60,916 nt of DNA, taken from NCBI GenBank assembly GCA_030581615.1, contig JAKTTT010000090.1:1-60916 (forward strand), in the 5' to 3' direction. Of the stretch, positions 31,027 to 41,713 are shown in pieces. A program made the translations under genes and the position numbers. Below the pieces are notes generated by a model, which worked only from the letters and a program-made list of their open reading frames with translations, was not told the origin of the DNA and made no database searches. Origin of the DNA: Alloascoidea africana (Eukaryota > Ascomycota > Alloascoideomycetes > Alloascoideales > Alloascoideaceae). Every line of letters begins with the position of its first letter. Position 1 is the stretch's first letter.

Positions 31027-32613
31027 ATGTCCAACACCGACTTCTACCGGCCTCCCGCCTACCCGCCGCCAGGCTCCCACCAAGACTATGGCCAGCAGCA
31101 GCAGTATGACCAGCACCAGCACCAATACCAGCCATACGCTCCCAACGACCAGGAGAAATGGGGGTCCGGGGCCCCCAACGCCAACTCCGGACAGACCTTC
31201 GACGAGGCCTTCCAGCTGCCCAAGAAAGCCCGCTGGAACGACCTCTGGGCCGCAATCCTGTTCTGGCTCGTCGTCGCCGGCTTCATCGCCATCGCCGTCA
31301 TCACCATCCGCGCTTGGGCCCAAAACTACTCCTTCAATGGCTCCGGCATCTACAACTCGTCAAACTCCTTCTCGCTCAACAGCTCCACCGCCATCCTCTT
31401 CATATTCGTCCTCGTCATCTCCATGGTCCTGGCCCTCCTCTACTTTTGCCTCGCCAGAATGTTCCCGACCTTCTTCATCACCGCATCCCTGATCCTCAAC
31501 GTTGTCATGGGCCTGGCTACCTGCGTCTACTACTTCACCAGAAAATACTACTCGGCCGCAATCGTCTTCCTCGTGTTTACCCTCATCTCCGCCTTTTGCT
31601 ACTGGACAATGAGAAAGCGAATCCCTTTTGCAAAAGCCGTTTTGAAAATCATCGTGGATGTCATGAGATCCCATCCCTCCGTCCTCATAACCTCTTTTAT
31701 CGGTGCCATTGTCTCAACTGCTTTTGGCGCCCTCTTCTCCGTCGTCATCGTCTCCTCCTACATGAAGTTTGACGATAACCAAAACAACCCCGGTTGTAAC
31801 ACCTCGGGAGGCTCCTGTAGCAACGCGAAACTGATCGGTGTCCTCGTATGGGTATTCTTCTGTGGTTACTACATCTCAGAAGTCATTAAAAACGTGATCC
31901 ATGTCACCATCGCCGGCGTTTATGGAAGCTGGTACTACCTCTCGAGAGCTGACCAAGGAATGCCCAAACATCCTGCTCTAGGCGCTTTCAAAAGAGCAAT
32001 GACCACCTCTTTTGGCTCAATTTGCTTTGGATCCCTGATTGTTACCTTTATCTCTTTATTGAAACAACTGCTGGCTACTCTTCGTCAGAGCAGTACGGAT
32101 TCTGGCGACTTTATTGCTGCCATCATTTTCTGTTGCTTGGAATGCTTTGTGGGTATAATCGACTGGCTTGTTCAATACTTCAACCACTATGCCTATTCCT
32201 ACATTGCTCTTTACGGGCAAGCCTACATTCCTTCGGCAAAAGATACTTGGAAACTGATGAAACAAAAGGGAATTGATGCTCTGGTCAACGATTGTCTAAT
32301 TGGTGCCGTTCTTTCCATGGGCTCACTATTTGTATCCTACGTTGCAGCTTTATTTGCCTATTTGTATCTCCATTATACAAATCCAAGTTATAATTCCCAA
32401 GGCAGTTATTACGCTCCCGTGATTGCATTCACTTTTGTAATTGCTCTTCAAATCACAAATATAACCTCCGTTCCGATCCAAAGTGGTACTGCCACTTTTT
32501 TCGTCGCACTGGCTAGAGATCCAGAAGTCTTCAGATTGAGTTATCCTGAGAAATTCGAGGAAATCTTTAGAGCCTATCCTCAAGTGAGAGATAGATTGAA
32601 TCTCAACATCTAA
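31027..32613 (+). CDS. PNS1: Choline-transporter-like protein
   Basis: 528 residues, single exon (Saccharomyces Pns1 539). A Tyr/Gln/Pro-rich cytosolic N-terminus of about 70 residues precedes about ten membrane helices at the plasma membrane. Family landmarks: KKARWNDLWAAILF, VMGLATCVYYF, MRKRIPFAKAVLK, the Asn/Cys-rich loop NNPGCNTSGGSCSN, VWVFFCGYYISEVIKNVIH, and the CTL signature region YNHYAYSYIALYG-like FNHYAYSYIALYGQAY. The end FRAYPQVRDRL is typical of Pns1. Despite the CTL family name, yeast Pns1 has no proven role in choline uptake. The 5' half is G+C-rich, the 3' half is not. Confidence 0.92.
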   Translation: MSNTDFYRPPAYPPPGSHQDYGQQQQYDQHQHQYQPYAPNDQEKWGSGAPNANSGQTFDEAFQLPKKARWNDLWAAILFWLVVAGFIAIAVITIRAWAQNYSFNGSGIYNSSNSFSLNSSTAILFIFVLVISMVLALLYFCLARMFPTFFITASLILNVVMGLATCVYYFTRKYYSAAIVFLVFTLISAFCYWTMRKRIPFAKAVLKIIVDVMRSHPSVLITSFIGAIVSTAFGALFSVVIVSSYMKFDDNQNNPGCNTSGGSCSNAKLIGVLVWVFFCGYYISEVIKNVIHVTIAGVYGSWYYLSRADQGMPKHPALGAFKRAMTTSFGSICFGSLIVTFISLLKQLLATLRQSSTDSGDFIAAIIFCCLECFVGIIDWLVQYFNHYAYSYIALYGQAYIPSAKDTWKLMKQKGIDALVNDCLIGAVLSMGSLFVSYVAALFAYLYLHYTNPSYNSQGSYYAPVIAFTFVIALQITNITSVPIQSGTATFFVALARDPEVFRLSYPEKFEEIFRAYPQVRDRLNLNI

Positions 32614-32889
32614 CTAATCCTAGCTACTTAATAATACCTTATCTTATCTTATGTTTCCTTTTTTTCAGCTTTTCTCATTGTATATTCATGTAAGAACTAA
32701 ATGATTCAGAGAATTTTTTTTTTTTTTTTTTGGTAGGTATTTTCATGAACTATTAGCAACGATAGGAATGCTCAATACAAAATTTCAAAAAAAAACAACA
32801 AGTGAACAAGCAAACAATTAAACAAAATAACTTTCCCGTCTATAGATCATGCTTTCCTTCCTGATTACATTCGTCATACTTGTGCACTA

Positions 32890-35800
32890 TTAACCCGAGT
32901 AATAAAAATCGCTTTTCCCAATTCCATTTCCACTTCCATTTCCACTTCCATTTCTATTTCCAAAATTGGTTCTGGGTGTAACGTTTCGTCGGGCATACCA
33001 AGTAACAAAATCATTGATGCTTGATCTTACTCTCCTTGAATCTCCACTTGTCAAAGCCGTTTGAACAGTGCTCAACAGCTTGGTCTGCTCCTCCTGTGTT
33101 ACCGTGCCCGCGGGTAATGTATACTTGAGCGTATTTGCAAGCCATGACACTGCCTCATCCGGGTTTGAAACAAGTTGCATCAGTTTCAAAATCAAATCGG
33201 AGGCTTCAGGATGTGTATCTCGCGGGAAAGTGAAAATTAGTCCATACAAAACTTTTGAAACAATATCCGAACCTTTCGATACGACAAATGCCTTCACAGT
33301 TACACGAACATTGTCAGGAACGGTATCGAAGAAAGAAATAGGTGGCGAATCAAACCCCCATGCTATCACATCAACCAAAAACCTTAGCGCTGTAATCAAC
33401 GGTTCATACTGTTGTAAAGCCAAGGAAACAATTGCAGCCTCTGCAGTGGCCATCAAAATATCGCTTTGAATAAACTTGAACGGGAAAAACATCAACACAT
33501 CATTCATCATCCTGAAAAAATCCTCAATCACATCGGGAATATCAACGGGTGAAACACCGTTCAAATATCGGAAAACGTTAACCATTTGTTGATAAACAAA
33601 TTCCCAAACTGCATTTTTCGTCCCTTCATCCGCAAACTCATCACCAAATTCTCGGATAACGGCCCCTGAAACCCAAAGAAAACATCCATAATGTGTGGAT
33701 TCAAACCCCGAAACCAAAGTTTGTGCAACATTGGGCAAAATTGGATCCAAACTTCTTCCATATGAATGCATTGCATTTTTCAAAAACTTGCAACATCTTT
33801 CGGAAACTGCTGATGAATGGCCATGTGTTTGTAATAACAAGGATATAACTGGCCATAGTTGAATGACCAAATTCGCCATTGGATTTTCAACAACATTCGG
33901 AGAAGGATTTCGGGGTCGTACAACACGGACAAATATAGTCAACAATTCAATCTCATCTGCAATTGAACTGTACAGTTGATCGGATCCACCAGCTCCAGCA
34001 CCAGCTCCCTGGGGTTGTTGTTTTGCCTTTTCCTCAAGTCGTTGTACAACAGGTTTGAAAAACATTTCCGCTGCTGGATAAATATGGTTGAAATCTTGTG
34101 CTCCAACAATATGTGCTATGCCATCCGTAACCTCATACAACGAATCAATATCCAATTGTGAATTAACACCGGTATAAAATGCAAAAAGTTGATCAATGTA
34201 TTTCGTTAAAAGTGTATCACAATCTTGACAAAAATACATTAGGGCTTGTGCAGCGGCTTTCATAACATCTGAATTTGATGTTGAAAACCCATTGATGATA
34301 TAGTTTAACTGTTGTTCCAAAAATTCAGGATGCTTACTTGTCCATTCCGTATATCTCCCCAATACCAAAGTTGCCGCATATCGAATCTTCTCATGTTCTG
34401 GTAATTGAACCAACAGATTCATAATCACCGGTAAAACTTTGTTTTCACTCAAACTAACTTCTCGAGCCATGGCTCTCATACTGAACAAAGGAGCCTCGAT
34501 TAATTGCCATGGTACCTCCCCCTGGTGTTGTTGTTCATTTTGTGCAGTAATACATTCATCAATTTTGGACAAGGCTTGTTTAAGTGCACGACTTGAACCA
34601 ACAACAGCACAACAATCTTTTAAAACATCCCCCATATCATATCTAAAATCCTTAAATTTGTCCTCTTGTTCACGATCATTTTGGAAAAGATCCTCTCCTT
34701 CTTTCACTATTGGATATCTCAAATGTGAAATAATGCTGTTGATAAGATTCAAATACACATCTGTATATTCGACTCGTGCTTCTTTAAATTTGTCAATGAT
34801 GATGATTTGTTTCAAATAATACCAAAATGCAAAAGTATATTGAACAATCTCCAAATCTTCTTCATAACTTGCACATTCGGCAATTATTTCAACCAAGGGT
34901 CTGAATTCTTTGGGCATTTTCGCAATCAAAATATGCCATGCTTCTCCAGCTTCTGCAAAAAGTCTTGTTAATCCACTAACCATTTCCGAATCTTCTTTAT
35001 TTGTTTCCAACAAGGGTTTTAACGCTATGATCCGGGGGAAAAGGGCCTCAATGATATCAAAATTATCAATATCTTTGGTTTCTTTTAAAATTGAACATAG
35101 ACATTCAACTGCATCATCAAAGGATTCAGGTCGATTCAATGCCGTGAAAACAAGTTCTGCCAAAGATGATGAAAGAACTTGTTCAACAGGTACTTCTTTT
35201 ATCCATGAATTTAAAGTCCCAAGAAGTAGAGAAAAAATGGATAAATCTTGTCCTGCGGCTGCACTCTGTGCACATTTTTGCAATACAAACATCACCTTGT
35301 CTATATTTTTGGTTAAAATTGCCTCGGTTTGATTTCGATAATCCTCATCACTAATCGGGGTTTTCTTTGCATCTGTCAATTCTTCCGGTAAAACTTTTAA
35401 AAATTCTAAAAGAATTGGTATGGAGCTTGAATCACTTGAAAAAGTTCGAATTAGCTCATCAACAGGTTCTTCCCATTGTAAAAATTGTAAAGCCAGATTT
35501 GCCAAAGATAGACATAGTTGTGTTTTTAAAACTTTGTGATCGTTCTTGTAAAGAATCAACAGTTGTATAAGTGAATTCTTTAATTGTTCTCTAGCATTTT
35601 CAGGAACCTGGTTCAGATCATATGTAATCTAATAATCCAAAAAAAAAAAAAAATTGGAGTTGGTTAGTCCCGTACACCACCAGGAAGCCAAATTTTTTTG
35701 GACAGGTGGTAAACAACAACAACAACAACTCACCTTGCTTCGAAGAGTCTGAGCAGCAAATAGTTTCACCTCTGTAGGGATGTTTTGATTCTGTCCAGAA

Positions 35801-36126
35801 AGAATAACATGAACGACATCCCAAGCTTCAGTCTATACCCATTTTCCCAATTGGAAACGTCCATTCCATGTTAATAAACAATCGTCTTCTATCTGTGAAT
35901 CCCTCCTTTCCCCAGAAATGACCAACCAAGCCAAGCCAACCCAGTTTCATTTTCATTTGCCAAAATAGAAATCAACCAGAGATCTGGAAACTTGCTTATC
36001 ACTTACACTTTTCTGAAATTCTTCTAAAAACGTTCCTGCTCCTTGTTTTGCCTCACTATCCGCATTACTATACATAGTCTGTAAAGCATCTTTTAAATGC
36101 ACAACAGATTGATCCAAAGTCGTCAT
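32890..36126 (-). CDS. MTR10: Nuclear import receptor Mtr10 (transportin-SR type), two introns
   Basis: Exons (minus) 36126-36007, 35832-35734 and 35628-32890 give 985 residues (972 in Saccharomyces). Mtr10 is a karyopherin-beta that imports Npl3 and takes part in tRNA trafficking. Seen: start MTTLDQSVVHLKDALQTMYS, exon 2 with AWDVVHVIL and VKLFAAQTLRSK (importin N-terminal HEAT repeat), then HEAT helices throughout, with LCLSLANLALQFLQWEE, YAATLVLGRYTEWTSKHPEFL and YFCQDCDTLL. The C-terminus carries an Asn/Gly/Ser-rich repeat (GNRNGSGNGSGNG) that looks recently expanded. Introns are 174 nt (GTAAGT) and 105 nt (GTGAGT, with GTT repeats). Confidence 0.92.
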
Positions 36127-36337
36127 ATGCTAGAAAAAATATATATATATATAATGATGCTCTCCAAAAATAAAAGATAATTAAATGCTTCTAAATCTTG
36201 TGGAGGTAGAAATGATTTAGAAAGAGAGAGGAGAAAAGATAGCGATTATTTACACCTTCCAAGAAAGAATATAATCTCAAAGTGGGCTTTTTTAAACGAA
36301 TCTGGCTTTGAAAGAAAAAAAAAAAAAAAGACAAGGA

Positions 36338-36344
36338 TTACCCG
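36338..36344. promoter_or_regulatory. Reb1-type site TTACCCG, MTR10/SME1 divergent promoter
   Basis: An exact TTACCCG in the 329-nt region between the two start codons, 118 nt before SME1. A poly(A) tract (36310-36329) lies next to it, as often seen at nucleosome-depleted yeast promoters. Confidence 0.55.
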
Positions 36345-36455
36345 GATACTGGGGGAGGTAGAACGGGTGTTTTGTGTCTTTCAAAAAAAGATGAAACATT
36401 ATCATCATCTTTACAAAAAAAAAAACATTGGAGTGTATAACAGAGTATTCCAAAC

Positions 36456-36961
36456 ATGTCGGGAAGAAGACAGCAGCGGGTGGTAAGTACGGGTTATTAT
36501 GATGAGTGATTACGGTCGGGGTCGTGTTTTTTTTGTACTAACTAACTGGCTCAGATGATCCCACCCATAAATCTCATCTTCAAGTTTTTGCAACAGGAAT
36601 CAACAGTTCAGATCTGGTTATATGAGCAAGTTGATTCCAGAATCGAGGGAAAGATAAGGGTATGTGTGGAAGGACACGATTTGATATTAGATGGGTTTCT
36701 TTTTTTTTTTTTTGGATGTTCGCTTTTCTAACTATGTTCCCCTATCGCATTGTTTATCTAGGGATTTGACGAGTTTATGAATCTGGTGGTTGATGATGCA
36801 ATTGAAGTAGACCAGAAAGACGCATCAAGAAGAGCTCTAGGTAGGTATCATAATTCACCTTTATTTTGGCCCAGTGGTAATTACTAACATTTTTTTTTGG
36901 ATTAGGGAGAATATTGCTAAAAGGTGACAATATAACGTTACTATCGAGTCTTGATGCCTAA
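36456..36961 (+). CDS. SME1: Spliceosomal Sm protein E, three introns
   Basis: Exons 36456-36482, 36555-36659, 36762-36840 and 36906-36961 give 88 residues (94 in Saccharomyces). SmE is one of seven Sm proteins forming the ring on U1, U2, U4 and U5 snRNAs. The Sm1 motif is in exons 2-3 ([28 protein letters not shown]) and Sm2 in exon 4 (GRILLKGDNITLL). Introns of 72, 102 and 65 nt have donors GTAAGT, GTATGT and GTAGGT. Without splicing no frame exceeds about 35 codons, so ORF-based calling misses this gene. Confidence 0.93.
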
Positions 36962-37137
36962 ACATGTATTACTATAATTAACTGAACAAATGAAAATGAA
37001 AATGAAAATGAAAAAGGATCTATAATACATGCCGAAAGAATACTAAAAAACAAAAATATAATTCATTTCCATCTTAAAAACTCACCTTCATAATCCCTTT
37101 GGTTTTTTGTGCTTTCCTCCATAGCCTTGGGGGTATT

Positions 37138-38026
37138 CTATACTGCGAATCGAACTTTTTTCTTGGGACTTGATTCATAAACCTGCTGTATCTGATCATT
37201 CGAAGAAACATTGGCTGCTCTTGTTGCCCTTATTCTTGCTTCTCTTGCGCTATGTCGTCTTGCTCTTGACTCTCGAAGCTCGTTTGCCTTGTATGACAAA
37301 ATCTTAAAAGATATTGATTAGTATATGTTTCAAAGATAATTAGTATTCGGATATATCATAATATACCTGTGCCATGCGTTTCTGACTCCTGATATATCTT
37401 TCATATTCTGTTTTCTGTCGTGGTGGTGGATACAACTTTTCGATTTCCAATTCTTCCTGATCAACTTTACTGCTTTCTGAAGGTGATGTTCGCTTGGGAG
37501 ATGATACTGTAGTTTTCACACTCGATGCCAACAAGTCTCCTGGTGCACTTTCAGATTCCAGACTGGGTTTGAAAGGTGAAAGTGACGGTGGTGGCGGCGA
37601 TCTTATCCGGCGTCTTCTTAGACGAGTTCTGGGCGGCGATTTGTATTTCTTTGATATGCTTGATTCGATCTTTCGTCGTCTTTGTTGTAATCTTTTATCA
37701 GAACTTTCTTTCTCAAATGTATTCCCCAGCTCATTTCCCTCTCCTTTTGTTGAGGTGGTATTGAGCATTGTGTGTGAATTATCATCCAAATCCATGGCTT
37801 CCTGACTCTCAGAAATGTTTGGTTCATCTGGTTCAACACCAGTTATCGATAAAACCTTCATTTTATCCGTAGCTGTTGTCATATCTACCAAATCTTCTTC
37901 CGTTTCCTCGCCTGGATAATCCATTGCATTCTCGTAGTCATTAGAAAGGACTCTTATCTTGCAATCATATGGGGGATAACAACCGTGGGATAAATCGCTT
38001 GTAGGCGGGATGTAGGCCAGATCCAT
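37138..38026 (-). CDS. Unknown protein ending in a PP1-docking-like KVRF motif, one intron
   Basis: Exons (minus) 38026-37367 and 37302-37138 give 274 residues. The frame is open upstream but ATG 38026 is the first ATG. No domain is recognised. The middle is basic with Arg runs and SPPPP/SPF proline-directed sites (about 120-175), preceded by an acidic stretch (EETEEDLVDM). A predicted helix runs ERYIRSQKRMAQILSYKANE through an Arg/Ala-rich segment in exon 2. The extreme C-terminus is SPKKKVRFAV; KVRF fits the RVxF docking motif for protein phosphatase 1. The 64-nt intron (GTATAT…TACTAAT…TTAAG) extends what would otherwise end after AQ. A nuclear, regulated phosphoprotein is plausible but not shown. 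Confidence 0.7.
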
Positions 38027-38377
38027 TAACTCGAATGTACAATTAATAAAACAAAAAAATAGAATTGCTTGCTTTTGTTGTATTTGCCTTTTCTTTGTGC
38101 CAAAAAAGAAAGCAGTGCTCGCAGCTCCGATGGATGGGATGGAAGCCAGAGAGAAGTAACAGTCGGAATTGTTGGTCCCAGAAAAGGTTGGAGCTTTCTT
38201 GTGGTGGTGCACGCACACTCTCCTACACAATCCTCCTCCTTCTTTCTGAACCACGTGAAACCGCCTATTATCGATTAGTTTTATATACAACGTACTGGGT
38301 TAGGCTCACTATCGCTATTTAATAGGCAAAAAAGAAAAAAAAACAAAATGAAAATGATATGAAAGAAGGCATTCGGC
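38027..38377. other. Intergenic between PET123 3' end and the KVRF-protein promoter
   Basis: About 350 nt, no gene seen. Contains a TATATAAAA box on the minus strand near 38281-38288, about 255 nt before the ATG at 38026. Confidence 0.4.
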
Positions 38378-39259
38378 TCAAATGTTGCTCTTTGTCTGTG
38401 CTTTTTCCACCTCTTCCTTCCACTTTGCGGTTTCTCCTTTTAGTACATCTCTGACTTCTGGCAAACCGGGACGACCTTCCAGAACCGTTCCCATCAGAGC
38501 ATCCGTGAGTCGAGTCTCTTCTTGTTGTTCAGCAGATGGTTTCATTAGCATAGAATACGCCCAATCATCTTTCCTATAAAGATCGTCGCTAGAAAACGCT
38601 TTATCAATCGCTTCATCAAGCTCATTTTCAGTGATGATGAACGAACCTGCCTGGTGGTATAATTGGAGTAATTTATCTGCGGATTTTTCCTTTGTCTCGA
38701 GCTCGGTTTTCAGTCTGTTTGATCTCCGCTTAGCAGTGATTAAATCCCGTTCTTCCTCTGAAAGAGGTTGCATAACTGGTCCTTCAAGATAGGACACAAT
38801 AGTTGGAAGAGTCAACCTTGTAGCTTCCGAAGTCTTGATTTCTCTAGTCGTCTTCTCCTTTTCATTATCCCGCTCTTCTTTCCTTTTCACACTCTGTTGA
38901 TGTCTTCGTTTCTCCCTTTCAGCTTCTTTCCTCCAAGCACTGGCCAAAAACTCTCGACGAAGTGCAGCTTTTTCAACCTTGATTTTATATTTTTCATCAG
39001 AAGCACCAAAGTTCAAAGCCTTATTAATCCTCTCAATTTTTTTAGAACCAGGCTCGGAAATACTTTGTCGGATTTTCTTGTCCAAGGGAACAAACTTGGG
39101 TGGTAATGGATCACGGTGAGATCCCTTGGGCTCTTTTATCCCCTCAGCGTAACCTTGAACGATCTTTTCTTTAACAGGAACAATCGGGACCTTGAAAACC
39201 TTGCGAGGCTTTGGCAATATACCCGATTTCATGCCATATTTATAGATTCCTTTCCCCAT
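38378..39259 (-). CDS. PET123: Mitochondrial small-subunit ribosomal protein mS26 (Pet123)
   Basis: 293 residues, single exon. The N-terminus MGKGIYKYGMKSGILPKPRK closely follows Saccharomyces Pet123 (MGKGAAKYGFKSGV). A KEPKGSHRDPLPPKFV stretch matches its KHPKGSHRL…KVNF. A long charged helix follows (LRREFLASAWRKEAEREKRR), then MQPLSEEERDLI and LLQLYHQAGSFIITENELDEAIDKAF, again family-like. Pet123 is a component of the mitoribosome small subunit. The start is ATG 39259; codons upstream in frame lack an ATG. Confidence 0.88.
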   Translation of the reverse strand: MGKGIYKYGMKSGILPKPRKVFKVPIVPVKEKIVQGYAEGIKEPKGSHRDPLPPKFVPLDKKIRQSISEPGSKKIERINKALNFGASDEKYKIKVEKAALRREFLASAWRKEAEREKRRHQQSVKRKEERDNEKEKTTREIKTSEATRLTLPTIVSYLEGPVMQPLSEEERDLITAKRRSNRLKTELETKEKSADKLLQLYHQAGSFIITENELDEAIDKAFSSDDLYRKDDWAYSMLMKPSAEQQEETRLTDALMGTVLEGRPGLPEVRDVLKGETAKWKEEVEKAQTKSNI

Positions 39260-39532
39260 TGCGACTTTGACTGATATTATCACGGGGTGGATTTGAGAAA
39301 CTGGTGGTTCACCAAAAACAGGTCAAGGTTTGAAAAAGTTGGAGGGTAGGGTAACACTCAAACAACTCTGAGTTGTGAAGTTGAGAAAAATAGATGATAG
39401 TCTTATTAATCGTCAGTCAAGATAATTAATGTCCTGGCTTAATCATTAACATTTTCTGCCCTAATTCCGAGTTGTATATATATCTAATTTCAACGTTGTA
39501 CTATTCCAAAAAAGGAAGAGTATTCTTATAAA

Positions 39533-41469
39533 CTACCTTTTGTTCATATTTGTTACCTTCCCCCAAACCTCATAAATTTTCTCAGACAAGTTTTTATTAA
39601 TCTTCTTACTTGCAATTTCTTTCCCACATTTATCGAAAAGAAACATTCGTCTTTCAGATTCTGTCTCCAATTCTGCATAGGCCTCTAATAAATGTCTTGG
39701 AGTTGGGAATTTTTTTTGTATTGATTTTGCCTTTTCCAATGATGTACCTTTAGTAGACATCAACATTTTCAAATATACATCACGTAATGTGAAAGTACCT
39801 GTTTTAGAGAAAACTTCGTTAAATTCTTCATAATCAACACCGATATTGTCTTTATGATGGTCTTTATGGAACAATGCCATGAATTTCTTGTATGACAATT
39901 GACCATCCAAATTGGGTAATTTCGGCACCAACAACTTTGCATTTTTGTATTTTTGTTTGATTTCTTGTGTTATATCTAACAAATATTTTGCAGTTTCTTC
40001 AGCGCATGAGGTTCTTTTCAGGAAAAAGCTGTTAAACATGATGACTTTGGACATTGAGGTTTGAATTGCTTCTTCAAAACTACCTTTGAAAACTCCTGGT
40101 GTCTCTTCAACAAGATATATTACATTATTTATAGAGGATCGTTGAAGTCGAACTTTTTGCTCCTCGTATCGACCATCTTTTATACTTTGTATCAAATCGG
40201 ACATTTTTTTCCTTTCAAGAATGTAATCAAGAATAGCTTCTTGACCCGTTTGTTTATGCCGGGCTATCCAAAGTGCATCTCCCAAGGCCAATTGCCTTAC
40301 AAGTGTATCCACTCCGTAATCTGTCAACTGGTCTTTGAAAAAAGTTCTGTCTTCAAAAGATTTGACTTCACGGTTGTCCATGATGAGTATCACATCAAAT
40401 TCGCCAGGCTTCCAATACCCCAATGAAGTTTCTCGGCTTTTCATACTGGTTTGAGCAGTCGTGCTTATATCTGTGAGCATACTGGGGGTTAAATCCTGAC
40501 CTAGATCTCGTCTAATTTTGGGAACAGTTTTCATCGTGCCCTTTTCACTTTGTAATCGCTCTGCCAAAGTGGGTTCTCTGTTTTGAACAGTCTTTCCCCT
40601 CAGTGATACAGACATGGGCGCATTGTTCGAGATAGGCTGTTCATTTTCCTGGTCTCCCTTTTCATTCCTTTCAACCTCCAGAATTTTCGCTGCTACTTCT
40701 CTGCCTTGCTCTGTGATTTGGTAATATGATGGCCGACCACCGAGCACGTATATCAAATCGTTATTAAGGAGGGTTTTGTAAGAGTTCCAAGCGGAATAGT
40801 AAACACCTTGAGATGCATTAGAAGAGAAACTTTTATCACATAATGGGGTTGCTTTGCTGATAACCGACGATTTTGTCATTCCTTCGCCCTTATCGTGGAG
40901 ATATAGAGCTAGTAGTATGGCATAACCACCGCTTCTATATCCTGGAACGTATTGTCTAGTGGAAGGTTTCTTTTTTGCCTTTTTTGTTGGTTCGTTGATC
41001 TCTTGGTCGTCCAACGCAGAGTTTGTTCGTTTAGCTGAGGCTTTGCCCTGGGTTGAGTTGGATCTAGATGCTGGAGTTGATTTTGATTTTGATTTTGATT
41101 TTGATTTTGATTTCGCATTTGGATCGCTTGTTTGGATATTTAGTAAAACCTCATTGTCTATTCCCCCATGGTCAGTTAAAAATGTCAATCACGTTGATTT
41201 TTTTCAGATATCCACTCACCTGGCATATCGTAACCATTTTCAGAACAGTACTCTTTCAACTTTCTTTCCAGGACCGATACTATTGAGGGTCCGAAATATC
41301 TCAAATCCAGCAGTTGTTTAGGGTGTGTAAATTCTAGAGGACATGATTTTAACGAGTCGATAGAACGTTTGATGGTATGTTCCAGGCGCGAGTTTTTCCT
41401 TACAGTGTCCTGGTGCCAATCTTCCAGCCACTGCTTAAAAAGATCGTTCAGAGGGCCAGGGGGATTCAT
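39533..41469 (-). CDS. MUS81: Structure-specific endonuclease subunit Mus81, one intron
   Basis: Exons (minus) 41469-41220 and 41157-39533 give 624 residues (632 in Saccharomyces). With Mms4/Eme1 it cuts forked and nicked junctions in recombination. Seen: an N-terminal helix-hairpin-helix region (LLDLRYFGPSIVSVLERKL), a Lys/Ser dipeptide run (about 95-106), a winged-helix region (YVPGYRSGGYAILLALYLHD) and the ERCC4 nuclease with DNRE (LIMDNREVKS) and ERKKMSDL, the metal-binding ERKxxxD motif. A C-terminal helix-hairpin-helix closes it. The 62-nt intron (GTGAGT…CTGAC…ATAG) joins DMP to DNEVLL. Confidence 0.93.
41078..41113. repeat. Hexanucleotide repeat inside MUS81 (TTTTGA)
   Basis: About six copies of a 6-bp unit encode the alternating Lys-Ser run of Mus81. 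The unit keeps the frame, so length changes would be tolerated. Confidence 0.8.
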
Positions 41470-41713
41470 CGTTGTGCGGTGGTGGTCTACTATTTGTGGA
41501 TTTCTGAACAGATGGTTGACATGTGCGCAGATTTCGCGTCTGTGTTTTTGTGTTTTGTGTCTGTGTGAGTAAATTTGGTGGAGTTTTGGTGTGTCGACGC
41601 CAAGACAAGAGCATTCATAAGAAACCTTCAATTTTATTCATTCATCCATAACCGTCGTCATCATATTTATTACACTAACATCTAAGCAAAACTTTTTTTT
41701 TTATACTTCTATC

